Source of the DNA: Paraphysoderma sedebokerense
Lineage: Eukaryota > Blastocladiomycota > Physodermatomycetes > Physodermatales > Physodermataceae
Direction of reading: 5' to 3'
DNA: 64,000 bases
NCBI GenBank assembly: GCA_025602915.1
Contig: JAHLJZ010000002.1
Span: 620,001-684,000 of the forward strand
Below, in pieces: positions 1 through 11,363 of this stretch. Numbering within the stretch: the stretch's first letter is position 1; each line of letters starts with the position of its first letter. The translations under genes were made by a program, and so were the position numbers. The notes beneath the pieces were generated by a model. That model had not been told where the DNA came from and searched no databases. It saw nothing but the letters and a program-made list of their open reading frames with translations.

Positions 1-443
1 GCTTGTGATCGATATCATCGGCACTACCGGCAGAATTAGAATACACAAGAATATTTTCGTTTCCGAATTGGTTTAAACAATTATTCCATGCATGCTGTCG
101 GAATGAGTGTCAACTGTCATTGCGGCCCCTACATTTTCCATGAAAAGGTGGACATAAAACACGAACTTTAAAAGGGTCATGAATAACGTCTTGATAAGGC
201 GCAGTTAAACAATTATCTTTGTCAAAAGCAATGGCTTTAAATCCTGCTGCACGTAATGATTTATAGTTGAGATATCGTATGTCTGTGGTATGCAAGAATT
301 CAGTGCTTTGTTAAGAGCCATTTTCAGAGTCGACATGAAGGATGAGCTTTACCGGGAACAGATATGTGAGGAACAGCGAGAGATGGATTTCTTAACACTC
401 TAAAAAAGTAGAGAACACCAGCGAGGTTGAAACTTTGGACCAT
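1..443 (-). CDS. GEP4: Mitochondrial phosphatidylglycerophosphatase GEP4 (partial, 3' end beyond window)
   Basis: HAD-family phosphatase that dephosphorylates phosphatidylglycerophosphate in the mitochondrial matrix, a step of cardiolipin synthesis. Exons read as complement(353..443, 167..282, <1..94). The start at 443 gives an N-terminus containing FRVLRNPSLAVPHISV, typical of fungal GEP4. Exon 2 restores PDIRYLNYKSLRAAGFK and carries the HAD nucleophile motif DKDNCLT. Exon 3 carries W-N-N-C and HAD motif II as SNSAG before the window edge. Splice phases close at both introns (284..352 and 95..166; 69 and 72 bp). The gene is divergent from the SWSAP1-like gene, with little more than 100 bp between starts. 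The C-terminal part, including later HAD motifs, lies outside the window. Family call is firm; the exact junctions are my reading. Confidence 0.88.
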
Positions 444-598
444 CGGTGAAGATTGAGGGAGGGAGGAAATATCGAGAGAGGTGGAGTCGAATTGCGCGGA
501 TTCGTCTTTCCTCTGCAAACCCCTATCCAGTCTGCCCACCATATTTAAACATCATGCAAACTCATGGTCATCTCATCAAAACAATCGATTCATTAGAT

Positions 599-1554
599 AT
601 GTCTCATTTCCTCATGATTTCTCCGGCGAAAAAGTGCAATCTTTCCCACTTTACAACCAGTAGGCACCATCTAACATGTACATTGGAACCTCCATATAGT
701 GCGTGCCCTTCCCCACTTCTTTTCGAATATGCCTATCACTTCTGCAAAGACAAAAGGAATCTTTCTGTCCTAATTATTACACATAACAAAAGAGAATTGG
801 AGAAAAAGCTGAATGTATTACCGAATCTTATGGATAATGAAGAAACCGAAAGCTCCACTCCAGATTACATGGACGTCTTGAAACGAATACATATAAGGTA
901 TGCCGATGTATACACTAATATAGATTCGATACTATATCGATTGACAAGTCTTATATGATCAGATATATTCCAGATTTGCGGTCTCTCCGGTTCTTTCTTT
1001 CTGCTATGCACGTCACTTCTAATAAGGATCCATTTGACAAGCACCCGATTGGATTAATTATAATTAATGATATGTCTTTCCTAAGCTCCGGTGAAACGTC
1101 TGTACACACGATTCATCTTCATTTTCAATTGAATACCACATTTAATAGTTCTTGTGATTACAGGAAGGATTCCGTAATTAAGAGCATAGCTTTACTTAGG
1201 GAAACGATGTCATATCTAAGCATGATTGCTCGAAGGTAATTCCTTACATTGATTTTTGACAATACCTGATCTCTTGGCTAATCTCTTAGTCCAGGACTTT
1301 GCCAGAATTACCACAAAGCCAACTCATAATTCGGGACATGATTCCGACTTCACAAGAAAGTTTTCATTACTTGTATGAGAGTTACATACAGAACATCCTG
1401 GTTTTGCAAGGTGGGTTGTGACTTATCTTACCAATCAAGGAGTAGTCTAAGCTTTTCTTGTTTCTTAGGATCGTTCGATGATTACGATGTAGAAGTGGCA
1501 AAATCTCTGCGGTATCTACATAATCCAATCATTGAATTCGAGGAAGAGAGTTGA
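599..1554 (+). CDS. SWSAP1-like RecA-fold protein, putative RAD51 mediator subunit
   Basis: Four exons, join(599..897, 963..1235, 1295..1410, 1469..1554), give about 257 residues with all phases closed. The joint of exons 1 and 2 reads LKRIHIRYIPDLRSLRFFLS, which resembles the human SWSAP1 segment LQKIRFQYPPSTRELFRLL. A hydrophobic strand, LSVLIITHN, and a Walker-B-like strand, GLIIINDM, sit in RecA-like order. The position where SWSAP1 has its Walker A (GxxxxGKT) reads EPPYSACPSP, so the P-loop is lost. In animals SWSAP1 pairs with SWS1 (ZSWIM7) to stabilise RAD51 filaments. In-frame ATGs at 446 and 554 are alternative starts; 446 is almost on the divergent GEP4 start and so unlikely. The assignment rests on short segments and is tentative. 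Another RecA-like paralog (Shu complex type) is the main alternative. Confidence 0.6.
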
Positions 1555-1756
1555 AAAGAAGTGCATTTGGTGACTATTTAGTAACCTAGATTTAAGTTAA
1601 ATGTGTGTATATTAATATAGTTCTCGTCAAAATTGGTTCTTGGGCCTAGGTATAAGGCCTCGGTCGTTGTACTTTGAGACTGATCACGTGAATTATGCAA
1701 ACAAAGATTTGCTGAACCCAAATCAGGATCTCTCGTGGTCATAGACGATAATAGAA

Positions 1757-3421
1757 ATGGCACCGACGCAACCCAAAGTCCATACATTAGTGGTGGACAC
1801 AGGCCCATTATTCAAAGATCCCTCTCAAATATATCAGCTCGCTGATGAATTTGTCACTGTTCCCGAGGTCATTGCGGAAGTAAGAGACAAGCAGTCTAGA
1901 GAACTGGTCGCGGCATTACCATTTGAATTGAAAGTGAGAATACCGAGTGAAGAAGCTATACATGAGGGTAATTTCTTTTGGATTTTATCCTGTTGTCTTC
2001 TTTGTTCCCTGATCTAATGAATCTTTCGACCTTTCTTTTGTCGTGAAATCAGTTTCCAATTTCGCCAAGAAAACTGGAGATTACCCATCGCTGTCCATTC
2101 CCGATATAAAAGTTCTAGCATTGACATGGATGCTAGAGAAAGAAGCACACGGGACCGTGGAACACTTGCGTAAAGAACCTGTCAGGGTATGTCTGATTGA
2201 AATTGACAGATTTCGTGGTGTGACCCTAATTTGCCTGCCACTCTTTAGCCAACCGAGCAACGGGGTTCTCGGCCGGTAATGACGCCCTCACCATCATTAA
2301 ACACTGATAAAAATAGCAGCGAACCACTTGATGGAAGCAGTGATCCTTTGCCAGAATCAATTCAGCCTGAAGAGAGCGCTGATTCTACGTCTACTACGGA
2401 TTTGTCTAACGACCTCGCCGAACTTGAAATATCCTCTCCTGATTTACCCGCCAATGAACCTGAATTACCACCTACTCCGACCACTACAACATCTGAAACC
2501 CGATTCGCGGCATCAACCAAAAGCCATGTCATACCGTCGCTTCCGGGTTTCGTGACTCCGGCTGATGATGAAGATGATGATGGTTGGATTACCCCCTCTA
2601 ACGTCAAGAAAATGAAGTCATTGAGCGTAAATGGTGTAAATGTTAACGGTGAGAAAGAAGTCGTGAAAGAACTGAAAGTGGCGTGCTTGACATCTGATTT
2701 TGCCATGCAGGTCAGTGATTGCGTGTGAAACATGTTCACTCTATTGTGAAATGCTAACATAATAATTTTGATGTAGAATGTTTTGCTGCAATTCAAACTC
2801 AACCTCATCTCAATTGATGGAATTGTGATTAAGCGACTTAAAAATTGGCTTTTGAGGTGTCATGCGTGCTTTAAGTAAGTGGAAAACGTTCAAGTTTATT
2901 CTCAATATGTCTGTCGACTTACCGAGCGAATGATCATTGCAGGACTACACACGACTTGTCGAAAAAGTTTTGCCCATTTTGCGGTGGTGGTAATACACTT
3001 ATGAGAACTTCTTATAGTATTGATGCAAACGGCCAAGTAGTGCTGTATTTGAAAAGAAACATGCAATACAGAGTGCGAGGAACAATAGTATGTAGTCATT
3101 CTCGCTCCTCTTCATCTTACCCGGAATCCCCATTGACTCTTTTTGTCACAGTATTCTATTCCAAAGGCCAAGGGAGGTAGAGAATCAAAGGATTTAATAT
3201 TGAGAGAAGATCAGAAGGAACATGTTAAAGCGTTGAAAAATTATAATCATCATAAGAAGAAAATGGAATCACAAGTAGATGTGTTCGATGCAGATTATGT
3301 GCCCAAAATGTTGTTAGGGACTACCAGTAATAAAGGGAGCGGGGGATGGAATGATCTACATGCGCCTAGTTATGGGTATGGTAGGAAGAACCCGAACGAA
3401 AGAAGGCGAAAACGAAAATGA
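1757..3421 (+). CDS. NOB1: NOB1, endonuclease of 20S pre-rRNA maturation
   Basis: Nob1 cleaves at site D at the 3' end of 18S rRNA in late pre-40S particles. Six exons, join(1757..1967, 2053..2186, 2249..2710, 2777..2874, 2943..3087, 3152..3421), encode 439 residues. The N-terminal PIN domain begins with VVDTGPL, whose aspartate is a catalytic metal ligand, and continues through FVTVPEVIAEVRD. A long acidic, Ser/Pro-rich linker follows. The zinc ribbon reads CHACF...FCPFCG, with its two CxxC pairs split by the intron at 2875-2942. The tail (HAPSYGYGRKNPNERRRKRK) is the usual basic Nob1 end. Length and domain order are normal for the family. The gene lies 202 bp downstream of the SWSAP1-like gene on the same strand. 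Confidence 0.96.
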
Positions 3422-3472
3422 ATCAATAAATCCTTTTTATCTACTGATTTGGCCTTGAATTGTTTGTGTGCA

Positions 3473-3507
3473 GCATCTCGTCCAACAGCGGTCCAAATAG
3501 ATTTTTA
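3473..3507 (+). repeat. Left terminal inverted repeat of MITE-like element
   Basis: The first 25-27 bases match the reverse complement of the right end with one mismatch. The flanking sequence is the NOB1 3' region, about 50 bp after its stop codon. Confidence 0.6.
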
Positions 3508-3853
3508 TTCGAATCGATGAATTGGTAGCAAACCGAATTCAAAGGGCAACTAAGTTGTATAAGGCCTGGGCCATAGACTTAGGGTTAATCGAAGATGCAA
3601 TGATTGGCCTTGCACACCTTAGTTGCGAACAAATGTGCTAGTGTGCTGTACAATTATGTATATCGAGAACATTTTGTGGCTTATTTTGAAAACTGTCCCA
3701 CAAGTCTGTAAAATCTTTCTGCGGATCTGACACCTCAATATTGTCATGTCTTATATCATGAAATTCGAAGACCTATATATGATTTGCAAACACCCATCTG
3801 CGCTATGGTGTGAATTTTTATTGAAGTAAATTTTTGATACATGCCCGACCGCA

Positions 3854-3888
3854 CGAAAATCAATTTGGACCGCTGTTGAACGAGATGC
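3854..3888 (-). repeat. Right terminal inverted repeat of MITE-like element
   Basis: Inverted partner of the repeat at 3473-3507. It contains AATTTGGACCGCTGTTGAAC followed by GAGATGC. It lies about 220 bp before the start of the next gene. Confidence 0.6.
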
Positions 3889-4106
3889 CGCGCCTAAAAA
3901 ATTCAGGGTTCGCCCTCAAATTACTTTCGTCAACGCCAAATCAAACGTGGAACAGGCAAATTTTAATTTATTTTGTTACTGTGACTGTTGTTTGAGAGGA
4001 GTATCGACGTCCTCTGGAGAACAATGGGGAATGCCGAGAAAGGACCGCAAGTGACTTCTCTTTTAGAATACGGTTTTGGGTAATTTCGCAGACTTTACCA
4101 GGCGAG

Positions 4107-6961
4107 ATGGTTAAAACTCACGAAAATGAATTTTTAGAGTTTCTCGTTTGTTCTTCCGATACTCCGCAAAATGAAAGCTGTCTTCGAACCCGAAAACTCA
4201 GCAATACGGCGGAAATGCTCCTCCTTCTGATACCATTTTCGTTGAGCGCCATTTTGTATGGACTGGTGGCTTTGCTGTCCTATTCTGCGCTGCAGAAGGA
4301 AACAATCGAGTCAAGAGAGCATAGATTCTTCGGGCTACCGATAATTAAATGGAATCATTGGTGTAAAGCGGGAATTGCAATGGGTAATATTGCTTTCTGT
4401 CTCATGAGTACTCAGGTCATTTCGTTATATTAACCCAATCGACGATTAGGATACGGTGTACACATGCTTCCCCTTGTTCCGTTTCTCGCATCCTTGAATC
4501 AAACGATACTTTTCACATTTTGTCTATCCTTACTTCCATTCTCTGTCGTATACATGGCATTCTCCTATCTATTGTATGAATATCGTACGCCGGAATCAAG
4601 TTTAGTCCCGCACTTTGTCCTCAATGTTACGAATGCACATTTTGGGTACTTCTGGTATTTAATAACGCTCGTTTGGATTGCTTTCGGTTCAATCTTCGAG
4701 TTTATTGTACTGCGGGAGTTGTTGAAATATCTATATAGTGGTCTTTGGGTCGGTTGGCTGGCGGTCGCGGTCGCGGGATTCTCAACTCTTTTAGCAGGTG
4801 TGCTCATTTTGATTTCAATGCCATTCGCAATTGTACCGTTGCAGTTGTTGACACCAATTTACAGCTATACCGTTTTTCGATATCCAGTTCTCGATATCCA
4901 AATTGACAGGCTATGTGGCGATTATCGGCACTATGGTTCTGTCATCAATTCTATTGATCGACCCGCCGAGCCACTCTAACACTACCGATGATCAGTCTCG
5001 CATTGTGACATCTTTGGATTTATATTTAAACGATTATTTTGTATTATTGTGGTTTTTTACAAGTGTCACATGCTTGTTCTTAACTTTCTCGAGCGTGTAT
5101 TTTCAAAAAGCTTTCTGTGTCCCCAGAAAGAGAGAACTGTTGAAGGCATCCGTAGCGACAGCTGGCTCATTGTCGTTGTTGATTTTGCTCCTAGGGTGTG
5201 TAGACAATAAGCTCTAATAATCTGTCTCATTTGAGCTAAATATTGTTTCAGGTTACCCGCCATAGCGGCAGTATCATCGCTTCCTCTCAATGAAATGCAA
5301 AGTCCGATCCGAACTATTGTTATGATGTTAAAAGCAGAATCAGTTCCTAGGTTCACTCTGGATGTTTTCTATTTTCTTCTGGCGTCGCTAGCTATCTACA
5401 GTTTATCGTCTCGTCAATTCTCACTCGCTACAATCCTGTATCTTACCGTTTCTCGAGCACCTCCAGACACTTCTGTCAATGTGCAAACTCTACCATCTAC
5501 AGTTCTGGCAAAACCATCGATTGAGTCGATCGTGGATTCGGAACCAACCACAGATAGCAGCATTCGCTCTTTCCCGCCTGAGCTTCCGCCGGCTGTAGAT
5601 TCTTCGGTTGAAGTACCCAATGATGTGGTATGTGCCTATAATTTTAGAGCTCTGAAGTTATATTACCCCATGCTTACAAACCTGATACAGATTGTGCCAT
5701 CGCCTTTAGCTCAACCGGAACCGACACACCAAATACCTGAGACTCAGGTATTCGGGGATGGATTGGGGAACCATCATTCGGTGACAACCGAGCCAGTTCT
5801 ACGAAGCCGTAACCCAACCAGCGATGAAAGAAGGGTGAATACTCTGTTCCCTAGCATTAATGTAATATCAGGCTGCGGTATCATTGCATTCGGTTGGTTC
5901 AGTGAGTACATTCTGAGAATACTTGATTTTCTGACCTAGTTCTAATATTGATTGGTTGATTAGCACCACCAGAGTTTTTATCACTGTATTTCACCATTAT
6001 ATATCGACTCTCACTCCCACTTCCATCTATTTTACTCGTTTCAATGTATTCACACTTATATTTAACTCGTCACGCGAAGCCGAATTCTACAAGTCAACGA
6101 TTCTTGTCCTCTTTTTACTCACGGCATATGTCATCCACTTCAAGATCTGCCATTCCTACTAGTCTTCTATTCGTGGTTTACATGACGTCTCTATTATCTC
6201 TTCTCATATCCGTTCTCGCTCTCACCCACAATTTCATCCTGCTGTCTTATTCTATTGTGGATGTATTTTTACCTGGTTCAAAACTTGCACGAACTGATAT
6301 GTGGCATTTATTTTATATGGACATGGTTCAATTAAGTGGTTGCCTTCTTGGTGCTGTTTTGTGGGGAATATGCGATTACATCATTAGAAAGCGTCATAAC
6401 CCAGGGTCGTTAGATACAATTTCAGCTTCTCAGAATATCGGAAAAGAAGGAGATAGTACAGGTATTGCTTACCTCCCGCCCTCTACGTCATGTAAATGTA
6501 TTGCGCCTGGTGCCGAACCAGATGCCAAAATTGATCATCGTGACGGATGTATAGCAATCGATATTCCGGATCCACCAAATATAGCCAATCAAGTCACGAT
6601 CAATCCATCCGAAATACCGTTAGCGTCTCCCCAACTTCCAGATCTTGAATTTCCGTCATTACAGCGAGAACTATCAGATGTGATAGGAAGTTCAAGTGAT
6701 GATCGTGGTGATACTTCATCTTCAGATGCTAACAGTCAAGCGACTGGAATGTCTGCATGGAGTTGGCATCGCTCTAATACATCCAGCAGAAAGAAAGCTA
6801 GAGCGGCGAAACGGTTAGCTGCAGGAGAAAGACAGCGTCCAGTTAATTTAAATCGTCAAACTAATTCTGTCATTTTACGAGTTCTGACGGCGTTTAAAGC
6901 TAGAGAACAAGGTGCTCAAACAAATGGAATTGTCAATGCCACTGCCCCAAGGGAACAGTAG
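4107..6961 (+). CDS. Orphan multi-pass membrane protein, about 831 residues
   Basis: I do not recognise the family. Six exons, join(4107..4383, 4450..4797, 4910..5195, 5252..5627, 5691..5901, 5964..6961), close in phase throughout, which supports one gene rather than several. The first three exons and the start of the fourth encode about seven hydrophobic helices, for example AEMLLLLIPFSLSAILYGLV, YFWYLITLVWIAFGSIFEF and LWFFTSVTCLFLTFSSVYF. A Ser/Pro-rich hydrophilic loop follows, covered by the rest of exon 4 and exon 5. The last exon has three to four more helices (including LFVVYMTSLLSLLISVLAL and QLSGCLLGAVLWGICDYII) and a soluble Ser/Asp-rich, then Lys/Arg-rich tail. N-glycosylation sequons occur in the loops. 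A receptor or transporter role is possible, but no motif decides it. The donor of intron 2 (GTGTGC) is the weakest junction. Confidence 0.6.
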
Positions 6962-7232
6962 ATACAATGGAAAGTCCAAAAAGAAAATTCTATCGTTTTC
7001 GTTGTAAATAATATGATAATAGTGTAATGCATAACAATAATCCATGTAAATATCATAGGAAAAATGAATATTGAGAGAAATTATCGAATTTTAATTAAAC
7101 AAAATTATGGAAAATTTATTTCCTTTTTCTCAGATTCAGATTATGAGACAATTTGTTGATTTTAGCGTAGTGTTAATATCCAGAGTACCGCGCCGGTACT
7201 CCTTGCTACAATACGAATTCATGATACCGCAT

Positions 7233-8569
7233 TTATAATTTTGGTTTCTTTTGCATGGACTTGAGGACTCCATCGACTAAAGAATTGAAGATAATTAGGT
7301 GGAGTCACAACGATGAAAGACAGTTCGAGCCGGAGATACTCACGTTTAGTCGCCAACATAATTTGTCCTCTCACTTTTAATTTACCAGACATGAACGCTT
7401 TCTGACCTGTAATAGAAAATTAATATATGAGTCGCAAATCCATAATGCACCCAATAAAATGAAACACAAACCATTCAATTTTCCTTGCGATAGATCGACG
7501 AAGTCTTTATCGGCGAGGATCATGGTAACGTCAGCCTTTGATTTTGAAGGTCCAAGGTAAGCATCGCCCTTTCCGTTTTTAAGATCGAGAGTAAAGGATT
7601 GAGTTTTTCCCTCGCCATTTTTGAGATCGAATTGGTAAATTGCTTTGGTCTGTTATGGGCGGAAAAGTTAGAAATGTTTCCAAATCCGAACATAACAAAT
7701 GTATTTTTTGACAATATCAACCTTTTGAACAATTCCTTCACGTTCTTTCGCCGGAGAAGAATCCAGTCCTGCTTTAATTTGAGAGAATACGCTGGAAGAA
7801 AGGAAACCAGGAGCTTGAATGGCGGCACCACCGGCTGGGGCAGCAGCAGCGGGAGCAGCAGGAGCGGCACCACCTTGAAGAGCGTTCTTAGTATCTGCGG
7901 GCGCAGTTTTGAGAACAGTATCAAGTCGCATAGCCATCCTGAATATGGATGTTAATTAGGAAGGCTTAAAAGCAATGAGTTCAGGTGTCGAGCCTACATA
8001 CATAAGATTGCCCTTGACTTTTAATTTTCCTTGCATGAAAGCTTTCTGACCGTTCAATTTTCCGGTGGCCAAGTCAACAAAGGTTTCATCACCCAAACTG
8101 ATAACAATGTCTGGCTTGAAAGATGGTTTTCCGAGGAAAATGTTGCCTGTTCACAACCAAAATGATAGATTAAAAGACGTCCTTTGTAGAAGCCAGCAGC
8201 AGGAATGAACGTTACCTTCTTTTTTAAAGTCAATAACCCATGTTTTTACTTCACCAGCGGAGTTCTTGATATCGAATTGAAAAATGGCATTGACCTACAC
8301 ACATCCACATTCGGTTCCATCCAATACGTAAACAGAAAAGCGATCGCGTGTTAAAAACATGAGGTCTATCAGAGTTTTCACAACCAGTTACTCGAACCCA
8401 GGTGCACAACAAGTCTGGAAATTGCACCAAGAGTGAGAGCAAACTGTGCAATTCTGGAACGAACCTTCTTGAGGTAGTCTTGCTTCATGTCAGCAGAGAC
8501 TGTGGTAATATTTTGTCTGATAGATTCGAGGAGCTCACCGCTCTTGAAGCCAGGGACAGCGACGGACAT
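7233..8569 (-). CDS. Tandem SCP2 sterol-carrier domain protein
   Basis: Seven exons, complement(8465..8569, 8216..8294, 8002..8146, 7722..7938, 7472..7649, 7344..7406, 7233..7276), give 276 residues. It has two complete SCP2 lipid-binding domains. The first runs from [18 protein letters not shown] to the [17 protein letters not shown] core. The second runs from [15 protein letters not shown] to the [16 protein letters not shown] core. They are joined by an Ala/Pro/Gly-rich linker, and a short helical lead ([17 protein letters not shown]) precedes the second, like the one at the N-terminus ([14 protein letters not shown]). SCP2 domains bind fatty acyl-CoA and sterols and often work in peroxisomes. 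The C-terminus ends KPKL, only loosely like a PTS1, so location is unsettled. The repeat of lead helix plus domain indicates internal duplication. Confidence 0.92.
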
Positions 8570-9807
8570 TTTGCTTTAGGTTAGATTAGAGGAGAGAAGA
8601 GATAGTGGGAGTGCGAGGATGTGCGATGGGAGTTGGGAGGGAGGAATGATGACGGAGGTTGAATTGGGCAAAGTCATTGTTTGAGGCGGACGTGGCGGCA
8701 TCAGCGACTCAACCTGAAATTCCGCTTTATTCGCGCGGCTGGTGTCGGATTGTGAATGTGTGAGAGTGTGGAGATGAATGGATGCATTCTGTCCTCTCAT
8801 CCATGGTGAGGAGCATCTTATTCTCGGCATCCACAATCTTGTGCAGTTGGTGTCACTCAACGACGTAGTATTCTCGGCTATTTCCATTACTCCGACAATA
8901 ACCTCAATCTTTTCTCAGTCCGGCGTGCTCACGGCCCACTTATTGATTGAATACTCTAGACGGCACATGCTTCCAGACTCCATTATTGGATTTAAGACAA
9001 ATTTTCATATGCTCTTCTGTCAAATTCGAGCTTAATTTAATGTTCTAAGTGCGAGCATTCAGCGAGGTGTAACTAGGCGCTCATCGCAGGACTTTTAAGT
9101 TTGTCTGCCTACCGTCTTTCACACAATTGTAATGATGCGATTTAATCCAAAATTCATCCATGGCGCCTGTTCACATTTTACTAATGTCTAATAATTTCTG
9201 GTGATGGGCGCCAACTAGATCATACGTCAAATTTTAACTTCGGTAGCGTCTGAGAACCCCCAGTTTACTTCCATTTACATGAACAAATTTAATTAAAATG
9301 GAATTACCTTACCTAATCCTCAGAGGGGAGATCGGAATTAAAAATAATAAAAATTCAAAATATGGAGCAAAAAGGGTGCAAGTCTTCAAGATTGGCAGAT
9401 CGGGCGAGTATCCAAATTACCTCTGTATCTGGTGTCCAGGAATTCTGTGGTCATTTGCAGGGCCATGCTGTCGTTTGACCGAATGAACATTTCTTTCTGC
9501 TAAATGATCCGCAATCCGATAAAAGTGTGGTAATTCTGACGAATTGATCGAAAAGAGAGAACATCTCTAAACGCTCACAAGAACAAATGTTCATGTACTA
9601 ATAAATTTGTTAATTATTCAACTCCCAATGGACATATCTGAATATGAAATTGATGTTTGTTTACGTGATTAGAGCACAACCCGGCACCGACCGAGATTTC
9701 GTCACCTCATCAACAACATTGTACCAATTCAGATCAGCTAGTATTTATTTGAACTGTCTCTATTTCTACTACATCTATCAATTGTCATCTACTGCAATCG
9801 CCCAGAC
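8570..9807. other. Intergenic region between divergent SCP2 and DCN1 genes
   Basis: About 1.2 kb between two divergently transcribed genes. Short open frames here have no recognisable protein features and look like chance. It should hold both promoters, but I see no specific motif, RNA gene or repeat that I can support. Confidence 0.6.
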
Positions 9808-11073
9808 ATGCCACCCAAACGAAAAGCCGCCGCCAAATCAGCTACAACAAAAACTTCACCAAAACGAAGGAAGCCGTCCCAATCTGCAGTGAGTTCAGGT
9901 GCTAAAAGAGGAAAAACAACCAAGTGAGTTTCGTTGCTAAATTATCTATTCATATATTGGCTGTCCTTCTCTTCCATTCATTATAAATCTTCAAAAGTTA
10001 AAAAATTTGATGTGTGGTGGTATTTCAAAGTCTGGTTCGTCCCTCAGACCGCTGACCTTCCAGCTCTGCGATGATTGTCGCTTTGTGTTGTAAATTTATC
10101 ATTAGGGCGAAAGAAAATCTAGGAAATTTTAGTTATGAGCGCTGCGAAAAATGGTTCCAAGAGTTTCTGTTAGGTAATTCTTGATCTTGTCAATCACTGG
10201 CCACGTTCAACACCTTACCCCTATTCAACTTGATCAACTTTTAGACGACGACGAGCCTGGCAGAATTGGGCCTGACGGCATCGAAAAGCTATGTGAAGAT
10301 CTGGTGATATCGGTAGAATCTGTAAGCTGATTTTGGCTTTCACAAAGGGTATTGTTCTTGTCGTAACTTGATTCTCCAAATTATAGATGGCCATCCTGAT
10401 ACTGGCATGGAAGTTAAATGCGGATGAGATGGGATATTTCAGTAAGCAGCAGTGGCTGCTGGGAATGACGAAATTAGAGTTCGTTTATCTGCATAATCCA
10501 CAGTGTTGCATGGAGACATGTAATGATATTCTGTTTGTAGTGTCGATTCCACCGCCAAACTACAAACACTCTTACCAAAGCTTCAAGCAGCTACCATTCG
10601 CAATTCTTCCGATTATAAAGAACTTTATCGTTTTTCGTTTTTGTTCGCAAAGAATAAAGATCAGAAATCACTTGATCTTGAATCTGCTATTGCCATGTGG
10701 GAGGTTCTTTTCTCTCCGATTGCAAATTACCATGAAAAGATTAGGCGATTTTTGCAGTTCCTTCAAGTAGGTTTGCTCAGAAGTATGTCAATATGGTCTT
10801 ATTTGATCTCTTATATTGACTCTTTGCTGTGGGAATATAGGGAAAACGGCCGGTAAAAGTTATTAACAAAGATCAATGGATGTCGGTTCTCGATTTTGTT
10901 CAAACTGTTGAGCAAGATTTATCCAATTATGATATCAGTTCGGCTTGGTACGTACCCTTTTTGCTTTCAAGTTTATGAAAATATTCTCATACGTACCTTG
11001 TTTGTTCAGGCCAACCTTACTGGATGAATATGTAGAGTGGGCCAATTCGAGTGGAACCGACGGATGCTCATGA
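9808..11073 (+). CDS. DCN1: DCN1-like NEDD8 ligase (cullin neddylation)
   Basis: Dcn1 is a scaffold E3 that helps Ubc12 place NEDD8 on cullins. Seven exons, join(9808..9923, 10106..10173, 10245..10321, 10387..10478, 10541..10766, 10841..10947, 11010..11073), give 249 residues, the normal length. The N-terminus is a Lys/Arg-rich tail ([11 protein letters not shown]) in place of a UBA domain. The potentiating-neddylation domain is clear: [86 protein letters not shown] and the conserved end [15 protein letters not shown]. The basic N-terminus may steer it to the nucleus, which is inference. Confidence 0.95.
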
Positions 11074-11363
11074 AGCATCATATCGGGTCATAACATATGT
11101 AATGATCATTGTTGTAGCATACTTCAACCTTTGTACAGTTTAATCTTAGAATGTAATGAAATTATTTTTCGTATGGAAAAGCACAAGTCCCCATGCGACG
11201 AAATTGACTGCATGGAAGTTGAGAGTAAATTTTCATACGAGGGCCTTTCATGTGGCCAACAGCCCGCGAATTTCCACCCTCGGATCTGCCTCAGACCCCG
11301 ACGTTCCTACCTTCCGCCATTAACTTGATCTCTTCCGCACATCGTTTAACGTCATCAAAAGCT

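Larger units (their letters stand above)
3473..3888. mobile_element. MITE-like element with about 35-bp terminal inverted repeats
   Basis: A gene-free stretch of about 416 bp is bounded by near-identical inverted ends. The left end starts GCATCTCGTCCAACAGCGGT and the right end, read in reverse complement, starts GCATCTCGTTCAACAGCGGT. The match continues through TCCAAAT and then weakens. The inside is AT-rich and holds no credible ORF. This is the form of a non-autonomous DNA transposon (MITE). I could not find a convincing target-site duplication at either end, and no second copy was noticed in the window, so the superfamily is unknown. A simple snap-back hairpin region of other origin remains possible. 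Confidence 0.5.

Noticed and set aside
293-295. Start of GEP4 at 295
   Set aside because: That codon is TTG. An upstream exon (353..443) with the typical fungal GEP4 N-terminus joins in frame.
4909-5217. Separate membrane-protein gene starting near 4903
   Set aside because: No ATG begins that frame, and an ACAG acceptor at 4909 joins it in phase to the exon ending at 4797.
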